Shown here: positions 11,027-23,325 of the stretch, piece by piece
Layout of the letters: every line of letters starts with the position of its first letter
How positions within the stretch are numbered: position 1 is the stretch's first letter
Source of the DNA: Salminus brasiliensis
Lineage: Eukaryota; Chordata; Actinopteri; Characiformes; Bryconidae
Assembly: GCF_030463535.1 (NCBI RefSeq)
Contig: NC_132892.1
Span: 33,286,932 to 33,350,931, forward strand
Reading direction: 5' to 3'
Length of the DNA: 64,000 nt
Made by a program: the position numbers and the translations under genes
Notes under the pieces: model-generated
The model's database searches: none
Told to the model about the DNA's origin: nothing
What the model saw: only the letters and a program-made list of their open reading frames with translations

Positions 11027-14000
11027 ATGGCTCCTCTTTTCCTGTTTCTTCTGCTCATGATTGAAGGTGAGATAATACATCATATATAGTAACACTGGAG
11101 GTGCCTTTGTTTGTAAGGTTCTGGTGTATTATCAATAGGGATGTCAAACAAATAAAAAAAAAGACAAAAGAAAACGGTATAGGAATGTTATTCACTCACA
11201 TACCAAGTAAGTGTTATGTCATGCGATCATATTCCTTGCACTTAACATCTGTTTAGGGTTTAGGATGCTCACTTTACTTTCAATGCTCCACTGCTTCACC
11301 TCATTCATAACATTTTTGGCAGAGGTCTCAGCATGATGCCTCTCCTCCATTTTTATGACCGTTAAAGCATGTGAATGAAGTTACCACAGTTCATCTATTT
11401 TAAGTTTATCTAGATTAAGATCACATAAATGTTAACTTTAACAGCCCTAATTATTACATATTTATTTAGACATTAATATTCATAATGCATGACGGCTCCA
11501 GCCTCTGTAATCAGATCTTTACTGCATCATATGTTTCAGGAGCTTCTGGAGCAAAGTGGAGTGTGAACTACAACCAGCAGGAAATCTGTGCTTTAAAAGA
11601 ATCCACAGTGTTTATGAACAGCACTTTTACACTCCCAGAAGGTCTTAATGTGATGAAGACATTCTGGTTCATAGATCCAGTTGAGGATGTGGAGCCGACT
11701 GATCTGAATAAAGTCCCAGATTACTCAGGCAGGGTGGAGTATTTCACTAATGAACAGAAACAATTCTCCCTCAAACTGAGTAATGTAATGAAGAAGGATG
11801 AAAAAGAGTATTACTTCAGGATTATCACAAATGAAGAGAAAGAAAGATGGGCAGGGATACCTGGAGTTAAGCTGAAGGTTACAGGTAAGGCAATGGTTTC
11901 TGTATATTGTGTTTATACCTGTGAAATTACACATTAACAGTCTATGCAATAACAAAATAACTACTGGTTATGTATTCATCGTTATAGATGGATTGCAGTA
12001 ATACAGCTTATGTAATTACACAAGCTGTGAATTGTTTTTATACTCCTGTAATTATACAACTACTTTATTACACAATTAATAAGGCGACATAAATATTATA
12101 TATACTGTTATATCTAGATATTTTCTGATTTTATGCATTTGTGTTGTCTTAGAGCTCCATGTGGAATCTCCTGGAGAAATGACTGAGGGAGAATCAGCAG
12201 ATCTGACGTGTAAAACCACCTGCAGTCTGACTGATCCAACATTCATCTGGTTCAAAACTGGACAGCCTTTAACCACAAAGACCATCAAGAACAACCAGCT
12301 CCACCTGCAGACAGTCAGCAGTGAGGATGCTGGCAGGTATAGCTGTGCTGTAAGAGGATCTGAACATCTCCCCTCTACTGCTCAAAATCTCAGAGTCAGA
12401 TGTGAGTAAAGTCCACATTCTTCACTAAACTCTGGGAATGGTTGAACTACACAGTGATATTAGATATTAGCAAGAAACACTAAAGTCATATCTGTCTCTA
12501 GATCCTCCAAAGAGTGTCTCAGTGTCCATCAGTCCCATTGGAGGAATAGTGGAGGGCAGTTCAGTGACTCTGACCTGCAGCAGTGAAGCAAACCCACCTG
12601 TGAAGATCTACACCTGGTTTAAAGGATCATCATCAGTAGGAAAAGGAGAAACCTACAGCATTCCCAACATCAGCTCTGAGGACAGTGGAGGATACACATG
12701 CCAGAGTCGTAATGAACATGGAGAGAGAAGCTCCACTGCTGTCTATTTAAATGTTCTGTGTATGTTGTTGATGATTTCGAAGACTCCAGACTCTGTTAGA
12801 CGATTTTCTGGAACTACTCTAAATAATCTTCTCCTGTCTGCTATAGATCCTCCAAAGATGGTTTCAGTGTCCATTAGTCCCTCTGGTGAAATAGTGGAGG
12901 GCAGATCAGTGACTCTGACCTGCAGCAGTGATGCAAACCCACCTGTTAAGATCTACACCTGGTTTAAAGGATCATCATCAGTAAGAAAAGGAGAAACATA
13001 CAGCATTCCCAACATCAGCTCTGAGGACAGTGGAGGATACACATGCCAGAGTCATAATGAACTTGGAGAGAGAAGCTCCACTGCTGTCTATTTAAATGTT
13101 CTGTGTAAGTTGGTGATGATTTATTAAGCTCCATTAGGTGATTTCCTAAAACAGAAGTTTCTCTGTGATCATTTTCCTTTTTATCTGTCTAATCAGATCC
13201 TCCAAGGATGGTTTCAGTGTCCATTAGTCCCTCTGGTGAAATAGTGGAGGGCAGATCAGTGACTCTGACCTGCAGCAGTGATGCAAACCCACCTGTAAAG
13301 ATCCACACCTGGAATAAAGGAACATCATTAGTAGGAAAAGGAGAAACTTACAGCATTCATAACATCAGCTCTGAGGACAGTGGAGAATACACATGCCTGA
13401 GTCGTAATGAAGTTGGAGAGAGAAGCTCCACTGCTGTCTATTTAAATGTTCTGTGTATGTTGGTGATGATTTCTAAGACTCCAGACTCTGTTAGATGATT
13501 TCCTGAATCTACTCAATGATCTTCTCCTGTCTGTTATAAATCCTCCAAGGATGGTTTCAGTGTCCATCGGTTCATCTGAAGAAATAAAAGAAGACAACTC
13601 TGTGAATCTGACCTGCAGCAGTGATGCAAACCCAACAGTGGAGATCTTCACCTGGTTTAAAGAAGGTGGAAGCTCACCTGTTGGATCTGGACACACTTAC
13701 AGTCCTCCACAGAGTGGATCATACTACTGCCAGGCTCAGAATCGACATGGAGCTCAGAGATCAGCTGCCAAGCAAGTCATTTTGAAAGGTAAACACATGT
13801 TTTTATTATAGTTATTATCCATGGTTTGTAATTGATGCATTGTCTCATTAAGTGCCTAGTTGGTGTACCATAGCAGGTTAGAGTATTTTACACATAGGAC
13901 GTTAGGATCTAATTCTTTGGCTGGACAAGCCCACTACAGAACACTATTACTAGTCAGTGGGCAAGACTCCTAACTCCACATTCTTTTACAGGTGGAACAT

Positions 14001-17000
14001 CCCCACCACAAGACTGTGGAGCTTGTGCATTTAACAATGGAGATCTGTGTGCTTGCTGAGATATGACCTAAAATGTTCTTCCTATGTTTGATGAGTATTT
14101 GTTAGTTGTTAGGGCCAGCCTACAGCTTGACACCACATAAAACACATAGTTTTGGATATAGCTCTAGAGTGGCGCAACCATCTAATTGCTGGCTTGTAAA
14201 GTATGCAGAGATCATTAGTTCAAATCTAGTCAGCACCACAGCCCTCCAGTCTGCATTTATTGTAGGTAGGCCTCCACTATGTGATAGGTAGTCATCTAAC
14301 CTGCAGGTGGAAAAACAATCAATCAATCAATAAATAAATAAGATTAAACTGTAGAGACTCTAGTGTTGTGTTCCAGTTTCTGGTTGTGTGCAAGTTTGAC
14401 TGTTACCTGTATGTCAGCAGACCACTCTGCGATTCTTTACACATGTGTTGGAGTCGGAGTTTGTGGGATTGCAGCTTTTCTCACTGTAGTTTTCTGCATG
14501 AGGTCAGAATCACTATCCTACATCATACTATAATTCAATTACTTTATTTTTGAGATGATTTGGTTGCATAAGTTAAAAATAAACAACATTAAGATAAACA
14601 CTGTAGAATAACAATATAGATGCCAACTGTTTTCTGAGAGCAGGAGAAAGAGACAGAACAGAAATATGGAGGACCATGCATTTGGGGTGAGTACCTACAG
14701 AGTTCTAGATGTAAGATAATAATAGGATTTTTTTACTACAGCACATCAAAAAGGAGACGAGGAAATAAAATTATGTTTTTTCTATAATGGGTAAAAAAAG
14801 CTCTTTCTGGGATTATCTTAGCTAATTAGGGTACTATTTTGAAACTAATTTGAAATTACCTCAGGATTATTTTCCAATTATGTTATCCTGAGGTAGATAC
14901 TATGATTAATCTTCTTGAGATAATATCCTAAACTCCTGAGATAATTATATCATTATCCCATAAATGTGATCTTCATAAGCCTCTAAATTGTGCATCCATG
15001 GTTGAAACTATTCTAATCGAAATGATCTAGTGGATTTTTTTATTGTAAGGGAATTTGACCATTACATAGCACTTTTTAATTTGTTCTCGGCCTCCAGTAC
15101 TATAGCCAATATGTTTTCCAGAAAGCTGTAGTTACTTATGAATAATAAAAAGATACCTCCGTAATTTGTGTAAAATATAGTCTGCTTCACTTAATTAAAC
15201 ACATTTTACTTTTTTACATTTAAGGCATTTAGCAGACACTCTTATCCAGAGCAGCTTAGTGTTTTCCTATTAACTCAAATTTACATAGCTAGTTTGTCTC
15301 ATCTAGAATCGAAGATACCTCAGGCTTAGATGCAGCCAAATACAAATACAATACAGTCATTATGGATTCATAGATATACAATGCTCATGAGTACAGTCTT
15401 TCATTTAAAATATCAATCGGCTACAATGTGATGTCTGTTTAAACAATATCTTTTTATTTGAGACCAACTTCAATATGCAGTGCTCTATGGAGGTCAAGTT
15501 CCATTAGACTAGTTCTAATCACAGATGCACCACTTCCAGCACCCCTGAACAACGTGTCTGAAAAACAGGAAATGAGGAAAGAATAGTGAGTGGCGTAAAG
15601 TTGGAATTGCACTTAATTTTATTATTTTTCTTGAGGTAATTACCTTGGGATAATTGATTTTAGAAAAACAATCTCATGCAACTCTTCCACATTTCCCCAT
15701 GAATCTTTATATTTAACTCCTTTTCCTTTTCTTTTTTTTATCTCTCTGTTCTGCAGAACATCGGTCATAACCCCTCATCCGGTATTCCAGACTACATAAA
15801 TGTAAAAGTGAGTTCATGATGTTAAAAAGTAATCAGACTTTTGCACTTGATGTACAAGTAAGGTTTCAGATAATAGATGATACTATCAAACAATGTTTCT
15901 GTCCTGACTACACCAAAACAGAGCTGTAAAATGGGTCATAATTTACATAAACCACACCCACTAGAAAAAGCACCACTGTTAAAGAGTGCTGGAAGTTGTG
16001 TTTCCATGACTAGAATTGTTACGGGACAGTCAGGGAGTGGACCTCAGTGAGAGCAGAGAGGAAAGCCTACAAGGACAGGCCTTATGTGATGTAAGGGTGT
16101 GGTTAATGTGACTGTGGGAGAACAGTTGCTCCCAGCTGGGTTTGAACCAGCAACCGTGGCACTGCGTCACCAGCAAGCACTGGCATTTGGTGGAAGTGCA
16201 CCCCTTACAACAATTAAATAAAAAAGGAGGGAAAATCAAACAAAGGAGACACCAAGATGGTGTAGCTCAGACTTAGGACAAAAATAAATAAATGCACCAC
16301 CCTCCATCTGGAGAGGGAACTAACTGAAGCAGCTCTTTAAACAATGTAACAAAGATTAAAGGTTTCTTTAAACTGTTTGATTGTTGAGCTGTGATCTCTT
16401 TCAGCTTTTCTCTACAACTCTCTTCACAACCCTGTTATTTTCTTTTCCTTTTAAACTCCTTTCTTTTCTCTTGTCAAACTTGTCACTTTTGCTCAGCTCT
16501 GGGTATCATACCAGTCAACCCTCTACAAAGGTGTGACGGAGAAGTGCCATTTGTCACAGCCTTAAATGCTGTGACTACCAGGTGTGGCACTGATTACCCC
16601 TAGGATTTCTGGGGATTGGAGCTTCCTTGGGTAACAGTGCCTCACTGCCGTCACCCTCTGCTGGTAGGCGGCGGCAGACAGTGATTCCTTACACCATCAT
16701 CACAAATATTATCTCCGGATAATTATCTTAAACCCATTTAAAATATTTACAGAAAACACAATGTCCTTTTCAGGGCCGCGTTCTTAACCCTTGTTGGATC
16801 CTTTTCTGACCTGTTCATTAACTCTCTTCTCTGCAGGCCATTAAAGACAATGCACACCCCTCTGAGGATGATGCTTCCTGTATTCCAGACTACGAGAGCA
16901 TAGAAGTGAGTTCAAGATGTTTAAGATTGATCAGACTCAGCAGTTAGCAAGTGATGATGCAGATCGCAGTACTTCAGGAAATGTGAACGACTTATGTTTT

Positions 17001-19383
17001 CTTTATAATTATTTTACTGGTCAAATGTTTGTGGACACCCTTTTTAATGAATGCATTTAGCTACTTTAAGTTGCACCCTTTGCTGACGCAGATGTGCAAT
17101 TGCAGGTGTCCCAGTACTTTTGTCCATTATGTTTAAATTGGGACACCTTTGCTGCATTACCAACTCTACTCTGTAGATGGCACCAATATGCCTTTTACCT
17201 TTTAACTACAGCACCTCAAAAAGGATTGGAGGAAAGAAAATGATGAATTTTTCTATAATGGGGATATGCTGAGATTATCTCAGCTAATTAGGGTACTATT
17301 TTGAGATGATTACTTTAGGATTATTTTCCAATTATATTATCCTGAGGTAGATACTATTCTAATTAATCTTCTTGAGATAATATTCTAAACTCCTGCATCC
17401 ATGGTTGGAACTATTCTAATCGAAATGATTTTTTATTGTAATGGAATTTGACCATTACATAGCACTTTCATTTGTTCACAGCCTCAAGTACTATAGCCAA
17501 GTTTTCCAGAAAGCTGTAGTTACTTTTGAATAATAAAAAGAAACCACTGTAATTTGTGTAAAATATAGTCTGCTTAATTTAATAAAACACATTTAATTTT
17601 TTTTTACATTTAATACATATAGCAGACACTCTTATCCACAGGAGCTTAGTGTTTTCCTATTAACTTAAATTTACATAGCTAGTTTGTCTCATCTAGAATT
17701 AAAGATACCTCAGGCTTAGATGCTGCCAAATACAACAGTCATTATGGATTCATAGATATACAATGCTCATGAGTACAGCCTTTCATTTAAAATATCAATC
17801 GGCTACAATGTGATGTCTGATTAAAATATATTTTTTTATTTGAGACCAACTTCAACATGCAGTGCTCTATGGAGGTCAAGTTCCATTAGACTAGTTCCCA
17901 TCACAGATGCACCACTTCCAGCGCCCCTGAACAACGTGTCTGAAAAAAAGGAAATGGGGAAAGAATAGTGAGTGGCTTAAAGTTGGAATTGCACTTAAGT
18001 TTATTATTTTTCTTGAGGTAATTACCTTGGGATAATTAATTTGAGAAAAAAAAATCTCATGCATCTCTCCACATTTCTTTATATTTAACTCCTTTTCCTT
18101 TTCTTTTTTTTTATCTCTCTGTACTGCAGAACATCGGTCACAGCCCTCAGCCGCCTGTTAATGCCACATCCGGTATTCCAGACTACATAAATGTAGAAGT
18201 GAGTTCATGATGTTAAAAAGTAATCAGACTTTTGCACTTGATGTACAAGTAAGGGTACAGATAATAAATGATACTATCAAACAATGTTTCTATCCCAACT
18301 ACACCAAAACAGAGCTGTAAAATGGGTCATAATTTACATAAACCACACCCACTAGAAAAAGCACCACTGTTAAGGAGTGCTGGAAGTTGTGTATCCATGA
18401 CTAGAATTATTTTATTAAGGATTAACCACCATCTGTTACGGGACAGTCAGGGAGCGGACCTAAGTGAGAGCAGGGAGGAAAGCCTACAAGGACAGTCCTT
18501 ATGTGATTCTCTTCTTTACAGGCCATTAAAGACAATGCACACTCCTCTGAGGAAGATGCTTCCAGTATTCCAGACTACGAGAGCATAGAAGTGAGTTCAA
18601 GATGTTTAAGAGTGACCAGACTCAGCAGCTAGCAAGTGATGATGCAGATCGCAGTACTTCAGGAAACATGAACGTCTTATCTTTTCTTAATAATTATTTT
18701 TCTGGTCACATGTTTGTGGACACCCTTTCTAATGAATGCATTTAGCTATTTTAAGTAGCACCCTTTGCTGACCTAGATCTGCAAATGCACACACACACAC
18801 AGCTGGCAAAAACAAAAATAGAACAAACTCTTTTTTTATTGTCCTTGATTTCAGAAGAAACAATGAATGAGCAGGTGTCCCAGTACTTTTGTCCATTAAG
18901 TTTAAATTGGGACACCTTTGCTGCATTACCAACTCTACTCTGTAGATGGCACCAATATGCCTTGTACTATTTTCTCCCCATTTCCTGTGTCCAGAGGTGA
19001 TGGAAGTTGTGTATCTAAAGTGCTATATCAAAATATAGCACTTTATTTTGAACTTGTTCTCAAATCCTAAATCCTATAGCTGTGAAGTCATCCAGATTAG
19101 AATAAAAATATCTCAGTTGTATTAGTGTTACCCTTCCTATTCCCCACATACATTATATATATATAACTCTGATAGAGTGATGAACACAACTTCCGTCCTC
19201 CTGATGACAATGTGTCCAGTATTCCAGAAATAAGTTCTAGAATAATCAGGAATATTTCACTGATGCTTAGTTTAATGTAGCTGAACTAAAGTCAATTGTA
19301 TTTTACACTATTAACTATGTGTTTCTGTGTGTACTCTGCTCTACTTCCTCACCTATCCATAGGATTTGAGGACGCACCAGTGA
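11027..19383 (+). CDS. Gene B: CD22/Siglec-like receptor with expanded C2 region and duplicated tail exons
   Basis: Exons are 11027-11066 (signal peptide), 11540-11884 (V-set), 12153-12401, 12502-12759, 12847-13104, 13197-13454 and 13540-13788 (C2), 14421-14502 (TM), 14644-14686, 15757-15807, 16837-16905, 18130-18198, 18522-18590 (tail) and 19363-19383 (DLRTHQ stop). Exon 13540-13788 has a mutated acceptor (AA for AG). With it the product is about 686 aa; skipping it keeps frame and gives about 603 aa. The V-set keeps Trp20, the lone Cys30, Arg107 (YYFRI) and Trp117. The first C2 has the extra Cys. The tail has four tyrosine motifs (DYINV, DYESI, DYINV, DYESI), because a two-exon block was duplicated. 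A fifth tail exon at 19176 is broken as in A. It is intact apart from these points; the function is inferred from the family. Confidence 0.83.
13540..13788 (+). CDS. C2 exon of gene B with lost splice acceptor
   Basis: The reading frame is open and matches C2 exons in A (1602) and C (31651). The intron end reads CTGTTATAAATCC where A and C have CTGTAATAGATCC, so the invariant AG at 13538-13539 has become AA. The next AG (13548-13549) would shift frame. Because the exon is phase 1-1, skipping is silent for frame. It is probably not in the mRNA. Confidence 0.75.
15213..15260 (-). mobile_element. L2-type 3' tail fragment, reversed
   Basis: ACATTTAAGGCATTTAGCAG and CTTATCCAGAGCAGCTTA are the reverse complement of the common fish L2 3' tail. 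A second copy lies at about 17598-17650, from the internal tail duplication of gene B. Confidence 0.5.
16017..16693 (+). mobile_element. Putative solo LTR (TGTTACGG...CCTTACA)
   Basis: The 677-bp element begins TGTT and ends TACA. Its right flank is CCATCATCAC. In the partial copy at 18434 the left flank is ACCACCATC directly before TGTTACGG, so CCATC on both sides looks like a 5-bp target duplication. In this copy the left flank was later deleted up to TAGAAT. Inside is a tRNA B-box-like GGTTCAAACCC on the minus strand. There is no retroelement coding sequence. The LTR assignment is an inference. Confidence 0.45.
17190..18600 (+). repeat. Internal duplication of the gene B tail region
   Basis: Intron blocks and the two tail exons (18130-18198 and 18522-18590) repeat the stretch at about 14750-16915, including the GATAAT-rich foldback region, the reversed L2 tail and the left end of the putative LTR (18434-18508). 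The duplication doubles the tyrosine exons of gene B. The exon at 18130 keeps the longer 69-nt form also seen in C, while 15757 has the 51-nt form of A. Confidence 0.75.
18434..18508 (+). mobile_element. Left-end fragment of the putative LTR
   Basis: It starts TGTTACGGGACAGTCAGGGA after ACCACCATC. It ends abruptly at ATGTGAT, where it joins TCTCTTCTTTACAG of the next tail exon, so most of the element was deleted. Confidence 0.5.
19176..19227 (+). pseudogene. Broken tyrosine tail exon of gene B
   Basis: It has the same 15-bp loss of Tyr codon and splice donor as at 4361 in gene A, so the deletion predates the A/B split or spread by conversion. The intact version is in gene C (36349-36417). 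Confidence 0.8.
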
Positions 19384-19543
19384 GAACATCTCCTCCGACA
19401 TCTTCCAAACCAGCCCCAACAATGGAGCGACTTTTTACTTGCAAAGCTTTCATTTCCTTGCAGAGTTTAAATTTTGGGCCATTTAAACCCAGATATAACC
19501 TGAATATATTAATATACTCCAATGACCTAAAGCAGACTTTCTA

Positions 19544-20037
19544 CACTATATGGGCAAAAGTATTGGGACACCTGCTCATGCACTGTTTCTTTTGAAATCA
19601 AAGGAATAAAAAACAATTTCTCCTGATTTTGTTGGAGTAACTGTCTCTACTGTCCAGAGAAGGTGGCTTTCTACTAGATTCTAGAGGAGCATTGCTGTGA
19701 GGATTTAATTGCATTCAGTGACAATATCATTAGTGAGGTCAGGATCTCAAACCCAACTCCCTGACTCATCCCAAAAGTATTGGCTGGAGCACCACCCATC
19801 ATTCCAGAGAACACAGTTCTTCCACTGCTCCACAGCTCCTCAATGCTGGGGGGCTTTATACCCTTCTGGCCCACCCCTGGCATCTGGCATGGTGGCATTA
19901 GGTTCATGCTTATATGCTCTAAAGAGTCCTATTCTATTCTCTACAGGGACTAGACTCATTGTCATCAATGGGTGCAACAAAAATTAGCTGAATGCCTACA
20001 TTAGAATGGGTGTCCACAAACATTTGGACATATAGTG
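19544..20037. mobile_element. Tc1/mariner-type MITE in the 3'UTR of gene B
   Basis: It has the same TA-flanked ends as at 4729-5192. It has the 33-bp block (AGAGAACACAGTTCTTCCAC...) at about 19806-19838 that gene A lacks. Confidence 0.75.
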
Positions 20038-20174
20038 TACCTCTATGAAATATATGAAATTCTGATAGCTCCTTTAAATGTCCTAATGTGAATGTAGTGT
20101 AAAAGCTCTAAGACTGTGTTACTTTACTTCAAGCTTTCTTCAAGCTTCATCTCTATATCTTTTTTTGCTTGAAA

Positions 20175-20180
20175 AATAAA
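20175..20180 (+). promoter_or_regulatory. Polyadenylation signal AATAAA, gene B
   Basis: It lies in the conserved 3'-end segment AATAAAGTTTATATAAAC, about 790 bp after the stop codon. Confidence 0.65.
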
Positions 20181-20452
20181 GTTTATATAAACTATACCGA
20201 ACATGCAGAACTGTTTTTTTTCCTGTGGACTGAATAGTCTAGTTGTTGAAATTGAATAGAACTGTATCATCAATACATTTCACAGCTGATTTGAGGGGTT
20301 TCCTGAGTTCAGAGAAGTGGTAAGAGTATTCCTCTACAGATACTATTGATTTGATACTGATAAGGGTAAAGAACACATGACGACATTTTAAAGAGCTTAG
20401 AAATAGTCTCACATGTCATAGCATTGTTTCCTGTGCTCTCACCATTCAACAG

Positions 20453-20485
20453 TTGGACACAGTTGATGAGCCGCAGTACTGGGCA
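20453..20485 (+). other. Orphan 33-nt exon-like cassette, copy 2
   Basis: LDTVDEPQYWA lies between a CAACAG acceptor and a GTAAGC donor, 270 bp after the gene B poly(A) signal. Confidence 0.5.
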
Positions 20486-20576
20486 GTAAGCACTTTAGAT
20501 TGTTAATAGTTTAATGCTCCATTCGAAACGAAAAGCATAAAAATATTTATAGTTCTTTTCTGGACACAGAATTTAT

Positions 20577-21585
20577 GATCTGGACACAGTTACAGTCCTC
20601 CACAGAGTGCATCCTACTACTGTCAGGCTCACAATCAACATGAGTTCAGAGATCAGCTGCAGTGCCAGTCGTTTTAAAGAGTAAAGATATTTTTGTTTTT
20701 TTATTTATTGTTCATGATTCTTCACTCAATCCTTAAACATACATTACAGGCATTACCAGACTGGGAGGCTTTTGACAATGGAGCACTGAGCCCTTGCTGA
20801 GAAACTAAAGATCTCCTCATGCTGAATGAGTAACAGTTAGACTGGGCCGCTGTTTTGAAGACATACTGACTGTTTTCTGAGAACAGGAGAAAGTATCTGA
20901 ACCGAAATATGGATGAGCATGCACGTGTGGTGAGTACTTACACCAGATTAGAATATCATTTTAAGATTTTTTATCTATTCAAAAAGATACTATCCTGAGG
21001 TATATATTGTCCTGGTTGTCCTGAGGTAATAATCTTGCAATAATCTTCTAAATATCCTAAAATGCTGAGATAATTAACCAGCAATTGACTTAATTGCATT
21101 ACCTATTCTTTCCTGTAGATGGCACTGTTAGTTAACCCCTTTTCTGGCCTGTTCCTTGACTCCCTTAAAACTTTAAGTTTTCCTTAAAAAAAAAGGTTTT
21201 GCAGAATGTTGGACACAACCCTCAGTCATAATTTACATAAACTCACTAGAAAAAATAAATAAATAAAAAAAACTTTTAGATGACCAGGTGAATAACTGTC
21301 ATTAAAGGGTGCTGTAATGATTGAATGTTTTATTGGATATTAACCTCCATTATCTTGAATATTATCTTGGCATAATTATTTAAATAGATAATATTTCAGT
21401 GAGGAGGAGGGAAATGGTGTTCAGCCCCTCGCAGGCACCATCATGCCGCCCCAACTAACCTTTCTTATGTTCTGACACAAAAAGGACTCTGACCTGTTCT
21501 TTAACTCCATGTTCTGCAGGATGACGATGATAACACCTATCCTTCTGATGATGAATGTAGTATTCCAGATTATAAGAATGTAAAG
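20577..21585 (+). pseudogene. Remnant of another receptor gene: part C2 plus tail exons
   Basis: The 3' half of a C2 exon (20577-20683; SGHSYSPPQS-like, CQAHNQ, with a frameshift after AATCAACATG) is followed by a basic exon 20887-20929 (RKYLNRNMDEHARV). Next comes a tail exon start at 21205 (NVGHNPQS, then stop), and a fully open tail exon 21520-21585 (DDDDNTYPSDDECSIPDYKNVK) with good splice sites. There is no leader, V-set or TM exon. It is a fossil seventh member. Gene A's unit has lost the matching 1.2 kb. Confidence 0.75.
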
Positions 21586-22126
21586 GTAAGTTCAAAATGT
21601 AAAAAGACTAATCCACTGCAATGATGTTTTTCCTGGTTTATTACTTTTACTGGTTTTGAAGTAGTTCTCAAGGTACACTGTATGGACAAAGGGATTGGAC
21701 ACACCTCTTAATGAATGAATTCAGGTGTTTCATTCTTTCCTTTTGCCACATGTGATAAAATCAAGAACCTAGCCAAGCAGTTTACCTTCCAACAGTCTGC
21801 CTTTTTCTTCCCTCCTAGATATTCTACTATTAACTGTGAGTTGTATTATTAATAATGTGAAATTTGGTGCATTACTCACTCTGCCCTGTAGATGGCACCT
21901 TTTAAATACAGTCTCTCGAAGCCCTCAGCCCTTTGTCCAGTGTTGGAAGTTAAACCTCAGTTATATTAATGTAACCCTTCCTCTGACACATATTTCCAAG
22001 TTTTCCTTTCATATTCCAAGATAACTATTAGAATAAAAACACATCTAAGATTATTTCCATGTCCTTTTGAGGACTTTAGGATGATGCTTTAATACATAAA
22101 GTTACATAAAACTCCATGTTTTGCAG

Positions 22127-22266
22127 AATGTCGGACACAATTCCTATTCTCCTGATGTTCTCTTCTTCTAGATTTTGAAGGAGCAATTATGTCAGGATTT
22201 ATATGCTGTATGTATTATAATAGTATATCATTGCTATTATCTGTATGTATTAATAATAAAGCTTAT
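22127..22266 (+). pseudogene. Fossil tail exon and 3' end in unit B
   Basis: After TTTTGCAG the frame reads NVGHNSYSPDV and then stops. A poly(A)-like AATAAAGCTTATTAAG follows at about 22255. It is equivalent to 6017-6540 in unit A but without the MITE. Confidence 0.55.
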
Positions 22267-22807
22267 TAAGTCTGTGGACTGAACTCTCTCATAGTCAAAC
22301 AGAAAGAGAACTTGCCCTCATAAAGAAAGTTCACTTCCGATCTGGAGGGGTTTCTTTAGGTCAGAGAAGTAAGGAGCATGTTTCTCTAGAGAAATTGGTG
22401 ATACGGCATTGAATAGAGTAAATAGAACATGGGGGCATTTTAATGAGCTTAGAAATAGTTCCACACATCATATCAGAGTCATCTGTGGCTGAGGATGACT
22501 TACTTCCTAACCTTCTATGCTTACTGGGTGCTGAGGTACTTTCTCACCACTCTGGGTGTGTGCTCACAACCATGGATGGGTTATATATGTGTGTAAATAG
22601 GTTGTATTGCAATGCTGAGCAATGGTTGTGAAGTGTGTTTCAAATTATATGAAAAGGCGTCTTTGTTGGACTTAGACAGTCTTGATGTTGAAGCTAAAGC
22701 ACATCTTGAAGGTGGTCACTGCAAAATGTAGAAGTAGCTTCAGTTAAACATGTTAACCACATCCAGAATAATACTTGAGTATTTCCTGTGCGCTCACCAT
22801 TTCACAG

Positions 22808-22840
22808 TTGGACGCAGAGGGTGAGCTTAAGTACTGGACG
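22808..22840 (+). other. Orphan 33-nt exon-like cassette, copy 3
   Basis: LDAEGELKYWT between CACAG and GTAAGT, identical in sequence to copy 1. Confidence 0.5.
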
Positions 22841-22984
22841 GTAAGTTCACTATTTTTTTAGATTAGTAAATGTTTAAGCTCCATTAGACATCAAAGAAGC
22901 ATTAAATGTATTTATAGTTGATTTTTAGAAATGTGCTTTGAGCACTATTCAGTTAATTTACATACAAAGCTATTTCAGCCAGGC

Positions 22985-23290
22985 CAGGTTTTTCAAACCT
23001 TTGACTCTGGTCTACAAAGCCAAGACTGGACCAGCCAGCCCCTCCGTACTTGATAACAAATGTCAAAAGCCAATTTGCACCAAGAGTCCTTTCAGCTTCA
23101 AGTACGGCTCGGCTTGACCCGCCATCCTTTAAGCTCCACGGAGGACGAGCGTCCAGACTTTTTACTGTCCTGCACCGAAGTGGTAGAACGAGCTTCCCCT
23201 GGGTGTCCGAACGGCAGAGTCCAATACTCACTGTCCTCAAACCCAGACTGAAGACCCTCCTCTTCTGAGAGTACTTGGGTGAAGAGTAGA
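22985..23290 (+). mobile_element. L2-type LINE fragment, copy 2
   Basis: This is the C-terminal ORF2 end only (from the TLVYKAKTGPASP region to LKPRLKTLLF). It joins directly to spacer at its 5' side, so about 550 bp present in copy 1 are deleted. Confidence 0.65.
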
Positions 23291-23325
23291 GTACTATGGT
23301 TTATGTTTTTGTTTTGTTTTTTTAA

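Noticed and set aside
16130..16190. tRNA-like B box (GGTTCAAACCC on the minus strand)
   Set aside because: No foldable tRNA with an A box and acceptor stem could be drawn; it sits inside a repeat.
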